DNA from: Acanthaster planci
Lineage: Eukaryota; Echinodermata; Asteroidea; Valvatida; Acanthasteridae
Assembly (NCBI RefSeq): GCF_001949145.1
Contig: NW_019091435.1
Span: 650,267 to 696,850, forward strand
Direction: 5' to 3'
Length of the DNA stretch: 46,584 nucleotides
Under the pieces are notes generated by a model. That model ran no database searches. It was not told the DNA's origin and was given only the letters and a program-made list of their open reading frames with translations. The translations under genes were made by a program, and so were the position numbers. Positions 1 to 29,078 of the stretch are shown in pieces (the stretch's first letter is position 1; every line of letters starts with the position of its first letter).

Positions 1-96
1 ACCACAATGACAAAGACGACAGCAAAGACAATACCAATGACAAAGACAATGACAAAAACAACACCAGCACTGAGACAAAGACGGTACTCACAACTA
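1..96. repeat. Low-complexity (ACAAAGACAA)n-like tract
   Basis: The words AATGACAAAGAC and ACAAAGAC recur several times with small variations, giving an imperfect short tandem repeat at the window edge. Its left boundary is unknown. Confidence 0.6.
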
Positions 97-1198
97 GACA
101 GTGTACAGTATGGCTTCATATGACACTGTTACCAGGTAAATTAATTAAAAACAAGACTAAAAACATCCAGGACCCAAAACAAAAGGAACTGATTTGAAAT
201 AGGGTCAGAAGTCAGCCACGTTCAAGATTGGTTAACAAAGAAAAAGGAATGGCAAGGTAAAAAAAAATTGGTAAACTGAAAATACAGTCTAGTCTATGGA
301 GAGCATAGATATACATGTAATTAAAACATTAAATTAGTTGGAATTAATCTAATTAGATCACTGTTCTTAAATCTGTTCTACACTTCAGCTATGGAATGCT
401 GAGATAACACTCTGCCATTTGCAGAGCGAGTGGGAATGATGTCATTCAATTTAGAATTAACTTTCACATCTGTAGCAGATTGAAGGCACAACTCAGTTCC
501 TCTTGTCATTCAAAGTGGGTATGCCTAGGGTGTCTAAGGCATGTTGATAATGATCATTATCAGAGGCCCAGTATGAGTTTAAGTGAGCATTTTGTCTCAT
601 TCTACATTTTGTCATTTAGTATGAATTAAAACAATTTTTTTCTAAATTTTGTTTTTCTATGCATGGTCCAATGATTATGGAAAAAGAAAAATGGAGATAT
701 TGCCATTTGTGAACGAGCCTATTCATAACCAGTTCTATAGTACGTATGCATGTGACGACCGCAACTCGATGTCATGGATGTGAGCGTGAGAAGGCCAACT
801 TTGAGTATGCACTGTGATATGTCTGCTGCGTCTATACTGACAGGCTGATTAATCATGGAGAAGTGCAACCAGAAATCAGTCTATCAAAATAGCAGGGGAC
901 TGAGCGATCATTAATCTGCACTGGTCACCTCAAAACAATGACTAAATTTTCTAAAGCCCCAAAAAAGTGGACATAGTGGAGTCCGAGGAAAGAGCTGGAT
1001 CCAACACATTTCTGAAAAGAAGATTCTCTAATTTTTTTCAATGATAAATGCATACATGTACATCCATGCTTGCTTTCCCCCAAAATGTGATCCTCATGCA
1101 ACTTTATGCCGGTTTTTAGTCTTGTTTAATATATTTCACATTTGTCACTAGGGATACGTTTATGTTTCAATTAAATTGATCTTTCTTACTGAATCTGT

Positions 1199-1243
1199 TT
1201 GCCCTGAAGAAGGTACTCGGTTACCGAAAGCTCGGCAATCACA
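1199..1243. repeat. Short structured motif (nested inverted repeats)
   Basis: The segment opens with TTGCC and closes with GGCAA, and contains TCGGTTACCGA and CCGAAAGCTCGG, so it can fold into nested hairpins. CTGAAGA followed by a GGTA/TACC stem and GAAA resembles part of a hammerhead core, but no stem III or UH cleavage site was found. I infer it is a remnant of a dispersed retroelement-type repeat. Confidence 0.35.
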
Positions 1244-1437
1244 TATTTTAGAGCACCGATTTGATATTATATTCCTGTCGATATTCTGATCACGGTGACA
1301 AATTCTGTTTCATGTTTCACTTACTTTCTTTGTGATGTTTCTTAATGCAGTGTTTAAGCAATAATCACCATAGTCGATGACTACTAAATTTTGAGTCCCA
1401 CTAACCGTAGCGCCCAGCATTTTTCTCTAGTGGGCTG

Positions 1438-1922
1438 ACTCAACCTATCAAATTGTAACAGCCTTTCACTGCTGGGTGGTGGTATATGTACTCAACCCAC
1501 CAAATTCCAACAGTCCATTTGCTCTATCAGTACTCAGCCCAACAAAGTCCAACAGGTAGTAAACTGTTGGGTTTGGGCTGAGTGGGGATACGTGGTCATA
1601 CATGTATGTACTCATCCCGTCAAGATCCAATAACTGCAGGGCAGTGCGAAATTTTGTTTGTGGGGGGGCCTCAAATCTCTGTGATGAGTGACCTCTCCTC
1701 AAAAAGCAAGGTCATAAACCATTGTTTATAGGCACACACATACCAGCAGCATTATTCATCAAACACACAGCAGCAAGTAATGGGTAATGTCGATGATGCC
1801 CACTCGATCAAAACCCAACACTGTCACTGCATCTGTACAGTACTTATCCCATACAGTACCCCAACCCTTTGTGTAAGAAAGTTTTGAATGTTCACAGAAC
1901 TCAACCCATCAAATTTCAACAA
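1438..1922. repeat. Dispersed about 24 bp degenerate repeats with a hairpin
   Basis: Five variants of ACTCAACCCAYCAAATTCC followed by AACAG-like bases start near 1438, 1490, 1532, 1609 and 1899. The third copy (1532-1555) is followed at 1564-1583 by its near reverse complement, forming a hairpin with an 8-base loop. No coding function is implied. Confidence 0.55.
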
Positions 1923-2240
1923 ACTCCGCTGTTGTAAATTGATGGGATGGGGAGCATTAGGGTTACACAGGTTTGTTTCTTTCTCAAGCTCTTTGATACT
2001 AGGTATTGTATTGACTTGTTATGTCAACCTTGGAAGAGGCAAAACCCAAAAGCTCCCTCACAAAATTTCATCAACATTCCTCATCAAGCTATTTGTAAGC
2101 TACCAATGCAGGTGCCCATTTATGTTTTGGGGGCAAAGAGAGGCAACTTAGGGTAAAATGGGTTGCTCAAAGACACAATAACAAAAGCACACCCTTGGTC
2201 TCTTATGTAGGAAATGACAAATATCTCTTTCACTTTACAG

Positions 2241-19047
<16,807 letters not shown>

Positions 19048-19443
19048 GTAAGCAGTGCTGAAAGTAACCACAGTAGCATTAGTTAGCAGTTCGTTACCTG
19101 TTACCATGTTCCTGCTTTGGTCAAGTCACTTGTGCTCAATGTGTCCACAAGGCTTCATGCAAGGACTTCAAATGTAATTATTGTCTTGATTATTCCTTTT
19201 TAGCCTGCTCCTAAATCGGCCAGCTTCCGTGGATAGTTTTTGTGCTTACTACTAGCTGGATCTGTTGAGATAAGACTCCCAATTTGCACAATGGCTGTTT
19301 GCTATAGCTCAGATAAGATAATCCTGCAGGTAACTTATTGAAACATGATATGTACTGTACATGGTATCGACTGTGTTAATATAGTGAATGTATTTGTGAG
19401 CAATCAACCTGATGACATTTACTTTGTGATTTTGCCTGTTAAC

Positions 19444-19542
19444 AGTGGCGTAGCTAGGATTTCACTTATGGGGGCATGAAGGGGGAACCAGCATCTTGGG
19501 GGGCCTCAGCTTTCAGCATTTTTTTGGGAGGGGGGGGGCCAA
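19444..19542. repeat. GTGGCGTAGCTAGG / poly-G dispersed-repeat-like segment
   Basis: It starts AGTGGCGTAGCTAGGATTT and has G runs at 19469-19473, 19498-19502 and 19531-19538. I recall the opening motif as a frequent word in invertebrate repeats, possibly a transposon end, but no partner terminus was found nearby. Confidence 0.35.
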
Positions 19543-22500
19543 TTTTCGTTGGCCTTGTTCAATAGCCATTCATTTGGTTTTTTAATGGTACTGAACTACC
19601 GTTATGTTAAGGTGCAGTTGCAGCCACAGTGTCAGAGGGAGGGGAATAAGAAGCTGCCCCTAGACAAAAATTAAAAAGTAAAAAGATAGGAAAAGAAAAG
19701 CTGCAAAAGAAATCATAAAAACTTTACGGTGATAAAATCATTAATTTGCTGGGGGAAAAAACACAGCAAACCAAAAAAAAAACCAAAACAAAGGATCAAA
19801 CCCTGACCCCTTTCTACTATACTTCCCCCAGACATTTTGCCCAAAGAAAAAAGGGCCATCTCTACCCTAGAACAATTCCTGGCAATGCCCATTTGTAGAG
19901 TTTTCAAGATTTTTTTAAAGGAACTCGCTGTAAAATGGACTGTGACAAAGAGTTTCATATAAGGGCACTTGTCAATCATCTTGGCAGTACTTTGTCATTT
20001 GCCCCATGAACATTATGGATGATTTATAAAGCAAATTGTGAGACACACAATTTGTTTTTATGCCAGTGAAAATAATTTTTCTTGGACGTCTTGATTGTAA
20101 TTTTTAATGGTTTTCTTGGTAGTCAGATGCATTGCATGGTCTTCAAGCGTGGTGGTTTACCCTTCAGAATCAATTTTACCTGCAGACAGGCTATGTTGCA
20201 CCACATTTTGAAGCCTTATGCCCAAACAATCAGCTGTTCTTTGTCTTTAACATTTCCAATGTTTTTCTCACATTCAACTGTACTCACCCCAGCTATTAAT
20301 AATGTGATTCATGATTTTGTATTGTGATACCCTATTGTGGCATTTCAGTCATGCAACTTTTGGAGCATTTGTGCATCGTTACACCCCTAACAGTGTCTAT
20401 TGAACATAAATTCACTCAAAAAATATGTAGTAATTTGTTGGGTTGTTTTATTTAATCTTTGGAGAGTATATGTGAACTTATTATACTGACAGATTATTTT
20501 CCATCAGTGTTGCTTTATAATGAAAGTTAAGGCTGCAAAAGTGATACACATGTTCGTGTAACTTATTCTGAATTAACTGCAATGTAGATTATCTTTGAAG
20601 CATATAAAGTTGTCTGTTTGCTTGGTGAATTCCATCTGGTCATAGTTCAACCCATCTGAACATTGATTACCGTAATTCATCTACTCCCAACACACTAATC
20701 GGCAGTGCCATCTTACGATTGACAAACACTACATTGAACAGTGAACTTTTACATATTCAATGTAACCAAAGACAGTAATTCAAGAATAATGCATACTCTT
20801 GGAACTGAGTTATTTACACTAAGATCGCTTGTGTGGTTTTCGTATGTATGTAGTGGGGTATTTACCTCCTCAAATGCCAAGAAATGGATTTGGTGGAAAT
20901 GCAGCTTTGTTCTTTACTTCAGCCATTGCATTGCTCTTGTGAGAATACTGTGTGTTAAAACAGTTATTTCTTAGGCAGAAACTGCACGGTAAAGTGTTTT
21001 AATCAAACAAGTTGTCAGATTTACTTTGGCTTTTTTACGTTAATAGTTTTTACTAATAAGCACTCTGACAGAACCATTGTTTCACTGTGAAGGAAGCTTT
21101 CCATAAACTACAATATAGCATCCATCTTAATTGGTCCTACAACCCCTATTAGCATTGTGTGAAAATGATTTGCAGAACGCTAGTCTTAAACTGATATATT
21201 TTGGATTCACTACCAAGCCTCTTACTTGTGGATTAATTTCAATTCTTAATGAGTGATCATTTTGTATTGTGCGTTCTCATGAAAAATCAGTGTCTGATTA
21301 GACTAGACCAACATACAGTGAGACACAAGCAATGAGCCTGTGTAAGATGTAGATATTGAAAAGGCTTGTCATTGTGTTCCTTGAGTTGCTCTGGAATGTC
21401 AAAGTGCATTAACTGTACCGAAGTGTGTGGAATTCTCATTGAATCGGTTTTAAGTATTCAAACCGAAACCCAAGAATAGCTGTTTCCTGTTGCATCATGA
21501 AAAAAAAAAGAGTTGATGGAAATTTCCCCCAAAGAAAATTAAAATGGGATGAATTTTCTCAAAGTGCGTTTCTGAAGCAGCTTAAATTTGAAACGGGTAT
21601 ACATGTAGAAGAAAAAACAGTACCCTCACAGAAAAGTTTTTGGGGTGCTAAAAGATTTCTGCTTTGTATGATTACTTGCATGTTCAAACTTCAGGTAAAT
21701 AACCAGAAATAGGTATGGGTAGTTTTCTTAAGACCATAGTCCAAAAGGGGCAACACTGCCTTAGTGAGTCATTTGGTTGGGATAGTTTAGAGTTTCAAAA
21801 GATTGGCGCAGGAAGACGGTTTATAGTGAATTCTTTTCCTGTTTTTGCTAGGCTCCCTTTTTACTCAAAAATCATACAACTTCGTGTCAAGCACTCATTC
21901 ACATCAGTGTCCAAAGCATTGTCTCAATATTGAATAACGGTAATGATGAATGAATAAGTTGGTTTTCCGTGTTGTATTTGGTGTGATGTACATAGAATGT
22001 AAACTCTGAGAATAAAGGCCTCTCCTAAGCACCTACATAAATTGTACTTGCATATGACATCTGGTTTGTTTTCCATACCATAATACAATGTAAATTAGAA
22101 TTACTGTTAACTTGTACTCAGTGTTCAATACATTATTATTTCTTCTGTTTAATATACATTATTGGAGTTTTTACATTTGGATCAGTATGTGATCTTCACA
22201 ACTATTATAGGCTTGAAGTTAATTTGCATATGAAGAATTTGTGAATATTGTTGCAAGTCCTAAATGAAATCAAGAGGTGAATATGTGTGAATGCTACCTG
22301 ACCATTTGTTCTTGCTTAAAGTAGCTTGTCGCTGAGAGTCTAGTCAGCCCCATCCAGAATATTGACACTGCTGACATGTTACCCAGTTACATTGTGTGAA
22401 ACTAATTAAATCAAAATTTGGTTCCTTTCAAGCTTTGTGTTTGAGTAGCAGCCCTAAAGTGTTTACATGGCACCAAAGAGAAAAGTTACTATTCTGTAGG

Positions 22501-23083
22501 TTTGGATGCCAGAAACATCACATGAGCCAAATAAACGTTGGAGTTTCTTTTATGACCTCTTTATTTAACTTCAACTGGTTTTAGTTCAGCTAATTGGAAA
22601 ATTACGTTTTTTAAACAACCTTGACATTTCCATTACACCATTACTTTCCTTTGTCATCGTAGAATTATGTTCACGTAAGGGTCACCCATCATCCATCTAG
22701 CTCCCCACTGCATGTCCCAATTACTGGCCTTTAACAAGATTAGTGTGAACGATTTCGGAATGATTGTTGAACTCTTCCCTGTATCCTGTATACATGCCAT
22801 ATATACAAATGTATATTTGTATAGGCTCACAGATAAAGTACACATGCCGGGAAGGGGTTCTGTAGTCTGTCTGGGCAGCCAGGCAAAAACCAACCCCAGT
22901 AATTCCGTGATGCTGCACTTCAACAAAACAAACAGAAAATGTGTACGGCATGAAGGCTTGTCTATGCTGCTGGCCATAAGCCTTTCCTGTAATATTCCAC
23001 TGAAAGAAATGAAACCGTTTGAACACCTTATCCTGTTCTATTGCTTTGTATATTGCCACATGTATTCTCCTGGCTTTCAGTTA

Positions 23084-23225
23084 ACAATTGTTGCCTGCGG
23101 TGTAAGGGTCCATTGTGTTTTGTACACTCGAGGGGTCAATTGGCACTTGTGGCAAAGCTGAGGGTGCCACTTTCCCCCGAGGGTGTACAGAACCCATGGA
23201 CCCTGTCACTGCAGGCGATAATTGT
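23084..23225. mobile_element. Fold-back MITE, copy 1 (about 63 bp arms)
   Basis: The left arm 23084-23146 begins ACAATTGTTGCCTGCGGTG. The right arm, ending at 23225, is its reverse complement at roughly three quarters identity, with a loop of about 16 bases. A second copy lies at 46142-46287, so this is a repeat family and not a chance hairpin. There is no coding capacity. A TA target duplication is possible at copy 2 but not clear here. Confidence 0.7.
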
Positions 23226-25614
23226 TTTGTTATACCTTGGTCACAGATTTCACCGGAACGCTGTTATATTCGTAATACATGTCTATGCATATTTCATTGC
23301 AAGATAAATTAAAACACTTCGACAAATTGAAACAGATGAACAGTATTTAGACATAAATTTCAAGGAAAATTTTTGATTGTGATATCCTCTGTTGACTGAT
23401 GCTTTTATGTTTTCGTGGGAGAAAAATCTAGGATTTATAACAAACTTGTTTAACAGAGAAACTTGTGATCCTTAAAAGATTGGGGTCAACAGCTAGGACA
23501 ATCGCAGCAGAAGCAGAGATCAGAGCATATTCTTGTGTTCTGTGAGTGAAGTCACATATGTTCACCACAGAATTTAGTTAGTGCACATGAACATTGAAAA
23601 TGTCTATGCCCGATCTTGCTATTTTTGGGCAGTTTGAGTGATGACAGTAAACAAACTTTTCTAAGATGTAAGGCGATTGGACTATAAAAGTTTACCACTT
23701 CAATTCAAAGTAAAGTTTGACTTTTAATGTGCGGATTCTTGTTATTTGAAAATTTGAAATTTGTTTGGAATTATTAAAATCATGATTTTAAACCGTAACT
23801 TTTTTCCCTTCTATAAACAAACTGGCCCCAAACCACCCCTCTTTTTTACTTTATTTCACCCAATATTGAGTTTTTTCTGGGAAAAGGACACCTATATACA
23901 TGTAGTCCAGATGTTGATCTAGCTTCCTTTCAAATGTCATGGCAGCGACTTCGATAGATTTTTGTAGAATTGTGAATTAAGCTAGTACTGGCTTACTGGG
24001 TGGTGGCTTACTTCACACTGCACTGCCTCATGGTTTCTGATTTCCTTCACCATCTATATCACACAGATTTTATTTTGATGAACTCCAAACCCTTAAAGTT
24101 GAGTAGTTGAATAGGTTTCCACATGAAATGCCTCATAAACCATTTTGGAAAATCTGAAGTAATTTTAAATTGCTCTTGAGGTCAAAAAATTGGTGTCAGA
24201 AAACTGAGCACACTCCCTCATCGCTGATCGAACTTGTGTTAGGCCGTGCAAATCCGTAGTAAGTGGCTGTGGCTTAGAGCAACTTGGGAATGAGAAATAA
24301 CAGCATCCTCAGGCGAGTGGCTTCCACAGGTTGACATGTCATTGTCTGCCGCAACTGGGACTTGGATTTGCCAACATGGCTGCTTAGAAAGTAAGTAGGG
24401 AACTACATGTATTATGTAGGCATGAATTATGTGAACAAATTTTCCAACTTGACATGTAACATAACATGGGGATTTTCTAGGAGTCATAAATAAAGTGTTT
24501 TTCATTGACTTTCAGTGTATAATATCTTTCAATAAGATTCACAGCCAAGTGGAGGAGGGGGGAATAAATTCACTCGACATCAAGAAGAGACATATACAAC
24601 TGTGGCAATAACCCTGTCCTGGTTCACCATCATACAGTTCCACATAACATGCGGCCTTGTCATGGCATGAGACTGCAAACATATAGTCCAACGTAACCAG
24701 TCCGCTCTTGTAAATGTCATTTTGAGCCTAAATTTGTTGCTAATGATACGTGACATAAACATTAGTGCATGGACCACTGCCACAAGAGCGGTACATGTAT
24801 TGCCATCAAGTGTCTCAAAGTCTCCCATCTACTGAATGCATTTTGTATAGATCTGTAGAGTTGTAATGGGTCATCTGCAGCCAGTCCCTGAACTTCTTAT
24901 CTGCGAACTACCTGCAACTACCTAATAAAATATGACTGGATTGCTTGAGTTTTTACAATCACTGTTTCCACAAGTTCAAATGTATAGTTGTGCTGATACT
25001 GACTGTTCCCTTTCCACCTTCTGATACTGGATGTGAGAGCAATGAATAGAATCTTGATCAAGGATATTAGCATTGGAGCTACAAGGGTTTCACTAGGCAC
25101 ACATCATCCTGTTATTTCTGCAGGACTTGAGAGATCTTGTAAAACTACATTTCTCATATCAGAAGGCAATTTTTTACATTTTAATAAGATTTAAATAACA
25201 GACAACAGTTCTTTTGCTTAAAATCATATGTAATTTTATATTTTGGTTAACCAAGACTGGTTTAGGATCCCCAGATTAATATAATGCATCCAATACCCAG
25301 GGAATGTGAAAAAAATGTGCCCACGGTGGCTAGGATCTACCCATAACAACTGGCATCCCATTTAGGGGAAATAGAAATTATATTCTTGTTGTGGTTTAAA
25401 CTAGATATAAACACCCACCTAACAACTCAATTTATTGCCTCAGACCAGACCGACGGGTAATGAACACGGGTGGCCTTGAGTACTGGTGGGCTATGGTTAC
25501 AGGGAACGTGTTGTTTGGTACTGGAAGAGGTTGCGTAACGTTGGTATCAATGTAGCTCTATTGATCTTTCTTCATCGATCTTGCGTCGTCGCACTTTTGT
25601 CATTTTTTTTTACA

Positions 25615-26225
25615 TCACTCTTTTTTCATCACTCTTTTTTCATCGATCAATGTGTATATCGATGTAGGGAAACGATCAATTGATGTAGAAGAACGATCGA
25701 TCGATGTAGAAGAACGATCGATCGATGAAGGGGAACGATCAATCGATACTGAAGTGCATCGATGCGGTGTTGTGATTCTCTCTTTTTGTATTTTGTAACT
25801 TGGATTGGTTTCGATTTGACGATTGACGTTGTCGGTATAAAGCCAAAGAGCTGCATATATCGGCCAACGTATACATTCGCAATCGTTGTTTTTGACGTTT
25901 ATAACCGCTTCTTTGAGTGGTATATATTTGGGTAGCTTGATGTAAGTACCACCCAACGGATCATAAAGCGCCACGTTGATATGACGATTTCGTCGATTTG
26001 AAATCCAGATCCGTTGTGGATAAATTGATATAATTCCCTCTAAGAATCGTTCCTTCTGTTCTTCCAACACGTCCTTGACGTTTGTTCCTGAAACACCGTG
26101 ACTTTTTCGCTTAAAAATGTAAACGTTTCTATAACGATGTCTCCTTGATCTGGTTTATCTTTTGAAGATTGGACTTTGATCGCTATTTGGAACTTGTAAG
26201 CTGCTAATTTTCGCAATTCAAACAA
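25615..26225 (-). pseudogene. Fragment of a PolB-type large protein of a virus-like DNA element (frameshifted)
   Basis: Two overlapping - strand frames, 26225-26040 and 26070-25615, look like one protein broken by a frameshift around 26060-26090. The second contains PLGGTYIKLPKYIP and then KEAVINVKNNDCECIRW. This resembles the LP..I..KKAVINV.N.D..CF.W motif that I associate with the region upstream of the zinc finger and protein-primed DNA polymerase B domain in large proteins of eukaryotic self-synthesising or adintovirus/Polinton-like elements. That assignment is from memory of the motif only; the polymerase domain is absent. The C-terminal part after SYKIQKE is replaced by in-frame 7-residue repeats from a 21 bp microsatellite expansion. 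An ordinary host gene cannot be excluded. Confidence 0.45.
25671..25754. repeat. 21 bp tandem repeat, four units, GATCGATCGAT-rich
   Basis: The units of 21 bp start at 25671, 25692, 25713 and 25734, each of the form AACGATCGATCGATGTAGAAG. On the - strand they encode the heptad SIDRSST with small variations, in frame with the preceding fragment. A less regular TTTTTTCATC-type repeat borders it on the left (25598-25650). Confidence 0.85.
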
Positions 26226-26273
26226 CGTTTTTGATTCGATATCCTTTTTGTGTGAAGCAAAAAAGCGAAAAAA

Positions 26274-26498
26274 TTAGATCGTTGTTCGTGTTTCGTCAAA
26301 CAATTCTGGTTGGATGTAAGCTTTGATCGCTGCAATTAGATCTCTTTGCAGCATGTGAGCGTTTCTACCCGTGGCGATTGTATGTAATTGGTTTTTTTGC
26401 ATTACTTGGAGTAATTCTTGATATGTTTTGCGATCCAAGTATTTAAACTGTTTTAGGTACTCTTTGATCGCCTGTACCGGTATGTGTTCCTTGCGCAT
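26274..26498 (-). pseudogene. Unrecognised 74-codon frame, possibly upstream part of the same element protein
   Basis: The helical, charged product (EYLKQFKYLDRKTYQELLQVM, then RNAHMLQRDLIAAIKAY) has the look of a small SAP-like helix-loop-helix nucleic-acid binding segment, but this is a guess. It lies immediately upstream, on the same strand, of the PolB-like fragment, separated by a stop and about 50 bases. Confidence 0.3.
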
Positions 26499-26757
26499 AT
26501 GCCGTCCAGGCCTCCGCGGTGCAGGTAAAGGAACGATATGTCGTTCGATATAGGCCTACTCCAATAATTAAAAAAATGATTTTTTCCACGAATAATAGCC
26601 GTAAGAATTATGTCTGTATTCTAATCTGACGTTACGATTCGGTGACATCTTGTATTTTGGAATTATTATTCCATATTATTCCTTATATTATTATTATTAT
26701 AAGTATTTAATGTGTATGTTTAAAATTTTCCTCCTTTTTATAAGGGGTTAATTTTAT

Positions 26758-26964
26758 TTAGATGCATTGATCGTTCGGTTTCGTCTCCCTCACCAAGCAG
26801 ATGCGATGTTGCTGTTGTTGGATATCTTTTTTGGCTTGGGCCATCACGTTGTCGTCTGTGTCGGCACAGCGGTCGATGGGACAAGAAACCAAGCGGCGTG
26901 TGCGCCCACCATCTTTGCGTATTCGAATTAACTCGCGAAAATGAGATCCATGGTTTGTCGTCAA
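26758..26964 (-). pseudogene. Unrecognised 68-codon frame with a CPIDRC motif
   Basis: The short - strand frame is upstream of the two preceding fragments. Its product is polar, with one Cys pair (CPIDRC), a glutamine run (QQQQH) and a basic stretch (RKDGGRTRR). I do not recognise it. The shared strand and composition suggest it may belong to the same decayed element. Confidence 0.25.
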
Positions 26965-28789
26965 TGTTTGGAATTTAAGATTTTTTTTGTTTTCAAAGAA
27001 GAGCTGCGGTGAGAGCGAAAGAATTGCTCCCTCGTTTTTTGAGTTTTGGGTTGGAGAGTTTTGGGTTTGGGAAGATTTTTTCGAGTTTTTAAGATGGGTC
27101 CCGAACTCTCCATTCTCTAGTACTCCAGTTTATCGACAACGACGAAAAGCGTCGTCTGTTAGCGCAAAAAGGGCAGCTGCTGTTTAGGATTGAGCATACA
27201 CAGTTCTAAATTGAGTTAATTTCCGTTAAGGAAATGGGACACGAACATACGTGAAGTACCACCGCGGCTATCCACCCTCGTACCCAAGCTTACTTAATTA
27301 CAACGTAGTAGGCAGGACACATCAACTGTGGGAAATATCACCGTCATCCATAATTTTTTTGCGGCCCGGCAACATCGCCAGTGCGCGTGACGCGTGAATG
27401 ATACATGCGCGCTTGTGACATATTGCGTTCGCAACCAATAAAAATCTATGACCGTGGTATAACAAAACTATTAAAACACATACGTAAGCTATTGAACACC
27501 TTAACAGTCGTGGAGGGTTCCTGAGCATTTTGTAGTACAATCATTCAAACTCTCAGTATCACTTATGCATACCTCAATACATTCAACACGCGTAGACAAT
27601 TTTCTCCTGTGGAACGAGGGCTTCAAGAAGTGGTGGAAGGGAGAGGGGGTCGTACAAATGGCAGAATGTTATATTTGCACTTTTTTCTCTATAGTCTGGA
27701 AAAGTGACCGAATGGCTACATCACGTGAAAGAGTTAACTCTTATTGGATTGGAACACTGTTTGAAAAGTGTGTGGTGAACAGGCTTGAAGAACATACCAA
27801 TTTAGCTGGAGCGTTGCAACAATCTATGACATTTTCAATCCGCTTGTGAACGGGAGATAGACAAAATGTGATCAAGTCAAGTCATTTATTTCTCCACTTT
27901 TAGACGTGTTCCTAGTTGTTTCAAGGGGCAAATCTTGCACGGAACAAAAGAATAATCATGCCCGTCTTTCATATTTGAAGACATCGGATTGACGGTAATT
28001 CGTGGTCTGGGAGAAATTTTAACTGTCGCGTGTTAGTGATTTAGGCGGGAAACGCATACATGTGCATACAGTTCCTCACGTTATGGAAGTGATTTGCGCT
28101 TTCTTAAGAAGTACTTTCTCTATGGAATCTATAATCAGCACAAGAATATAAAACAACCAATTGTGTACAATCTAATCGGTTGTTTTCAAACTATTTTACA
28201 ATAATGCATTTGTTGCAATAAGCAATCGTCGGATTTTACAAAGCTGCTTTTCTCACAAACATACAAAAGGCCAACAGTGCCATGAGGTAAATGTATATAT
28301 TTTCAAAAAGTGAAGTGTTTTTTCAACTTTGTTTTTCGAAATTTTCTTTGAAGTTTATTTTGTTGATATTGTAACGCAAATGTCTGATGACCTTTTAAAC
28401 TCCAGAGGAATGGAAGTGGGGTTGACCGGTGATGCACTTAGTTAGGTTTCGGGTTAGGTCTGGGAGTTTGGAAACTGGGGGCCGTCAAGTATGTCCAGTC
28501 AGGGGTATGGAACAAAGGGGGTATTGGTATAACTGCCAGGGGATTAGACAACGTGTTTTCAGTGAGTAAATGCTAGAATTGGGAAAATTAGTCAGTCTAA
28601 GCCGAGCTGCCGAGGAATTCAGGTTGGATCGACCGACACAACTTTGGTACCGGGATTTAACCAATGTGTAGACGATTGTGACTAAACCGTTAGTTCATCT
28701 TGGATTGTGCATAAGGATTGGGTACTGACGGGACGTTTGTAACTAATTCATGTGAGTACATGACCCAGGACTGTACCATTATTTAATAT
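26965..28789. other. Stretch without a recognised gene
   Basis: Short frames occur (for example 26987-27187 and 27565-27849 on +), none recognisable. The left end (26990-27190) is unusual in GTTTTGGG/GAGTTTT word content. The rest is unremarkable AT-rich sequence with scattered CpG. Confidence 0.6.
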
Positions 28790-29078
28790 TGTGACAGTGT
28801 ATCTCGGCAGGGCGAGGGGGTGCGCGATGGGTCCTTATGCCCCTCCTTGCCGTTTGTAAATGTTTAGCATTACTTGATTTGTTAGGGTACCTCACGCGTT
28901 GAGGAATTGAGTGGAAGTTAATAAACCAGCTAGAAGTAGACGGTATCACACATATCTTTGCCGGGCGTGCCATTTCGTTCAGCTTCCCTTGGCCAAATCA
29001 CGCGTGAGCGGCGCCGCGACCGGGCTGAGTGGCCCAGCGAGCGAAAGATTCACTGACTACGGAGGAGAAACGACCACA
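28790..29078 (+). repeat. Possible solo LTR (TG...CA, CpG-rich)
   Basis: The block begins TGTGACAGTGTATC and ends ACGACCACA. It is richer in CpG and GC than its flanks and contains AATAAA at about 28919. These are LTR-like properties, but no matching 5 bp target duplication and no second copy are visible in the window. A CpG-rich promoter region is the alternative. Confidence 0.25.

Larger units (their letters stand above)
1..2240. other. Non-coding flank, probably intron of the PP2A A-subunit gene
   Basis: No exon-like coding similarity is visible here. Since the first recognised exon begins at human residue 218, this stretch is probably the 3' part of an intron whose upstream exon lies outside the window. 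The first 96 bases are a purine/AC-rich low-complexity tract built on AATGACAAAGACA-like words. Repeated elements at 1199-1243 and 1438-1922 are listed separately. The end (2231-2240) is a normal pyrimidine-rich acceptor ending in CAG... more exactly TTTACAG. Confidence 0.55.
19048..25614. other. Long stretch without a recognised gene; presumed last PP2A intron and/or intergenic
   Basis: No protein-like frame was recognised on either strand. It should include the last intron of the PP2A gene if the final exon is in the window. Short acceptor-plus-stop candidates exist (for example after CCATCAG at 20508) but none matches the family's ending. Repeats seen: a GGCGTAGCTAGG/poly-G segment at 19444-19542 and a fold-back element at 23084-23225. 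Confidence 0.6.

Noticed and set aside
1199-1243. Hammerhead ribozyme
   Set aside because: GCTC after GAAA could pair with GAGC at about 1250, but it is not followed by the required UH cleavage site.
20508-20529. Candidate last PP2A exon after CCATCAG (V-L-L-Y-N-E-S then stop)
   Set aside because: Acceptor and phase fit and the first two residues agree with the family, but the rest does not, and several equally good acceptor-stop pairs exist (for example 21909, 24259, 24512, 25126).
22712-23161. 149-codon + strand frame and 112-codon - strand frame
   Set aside because: Overlapping frames on both strands, extending into the fold-back MITE; no family resemblance.
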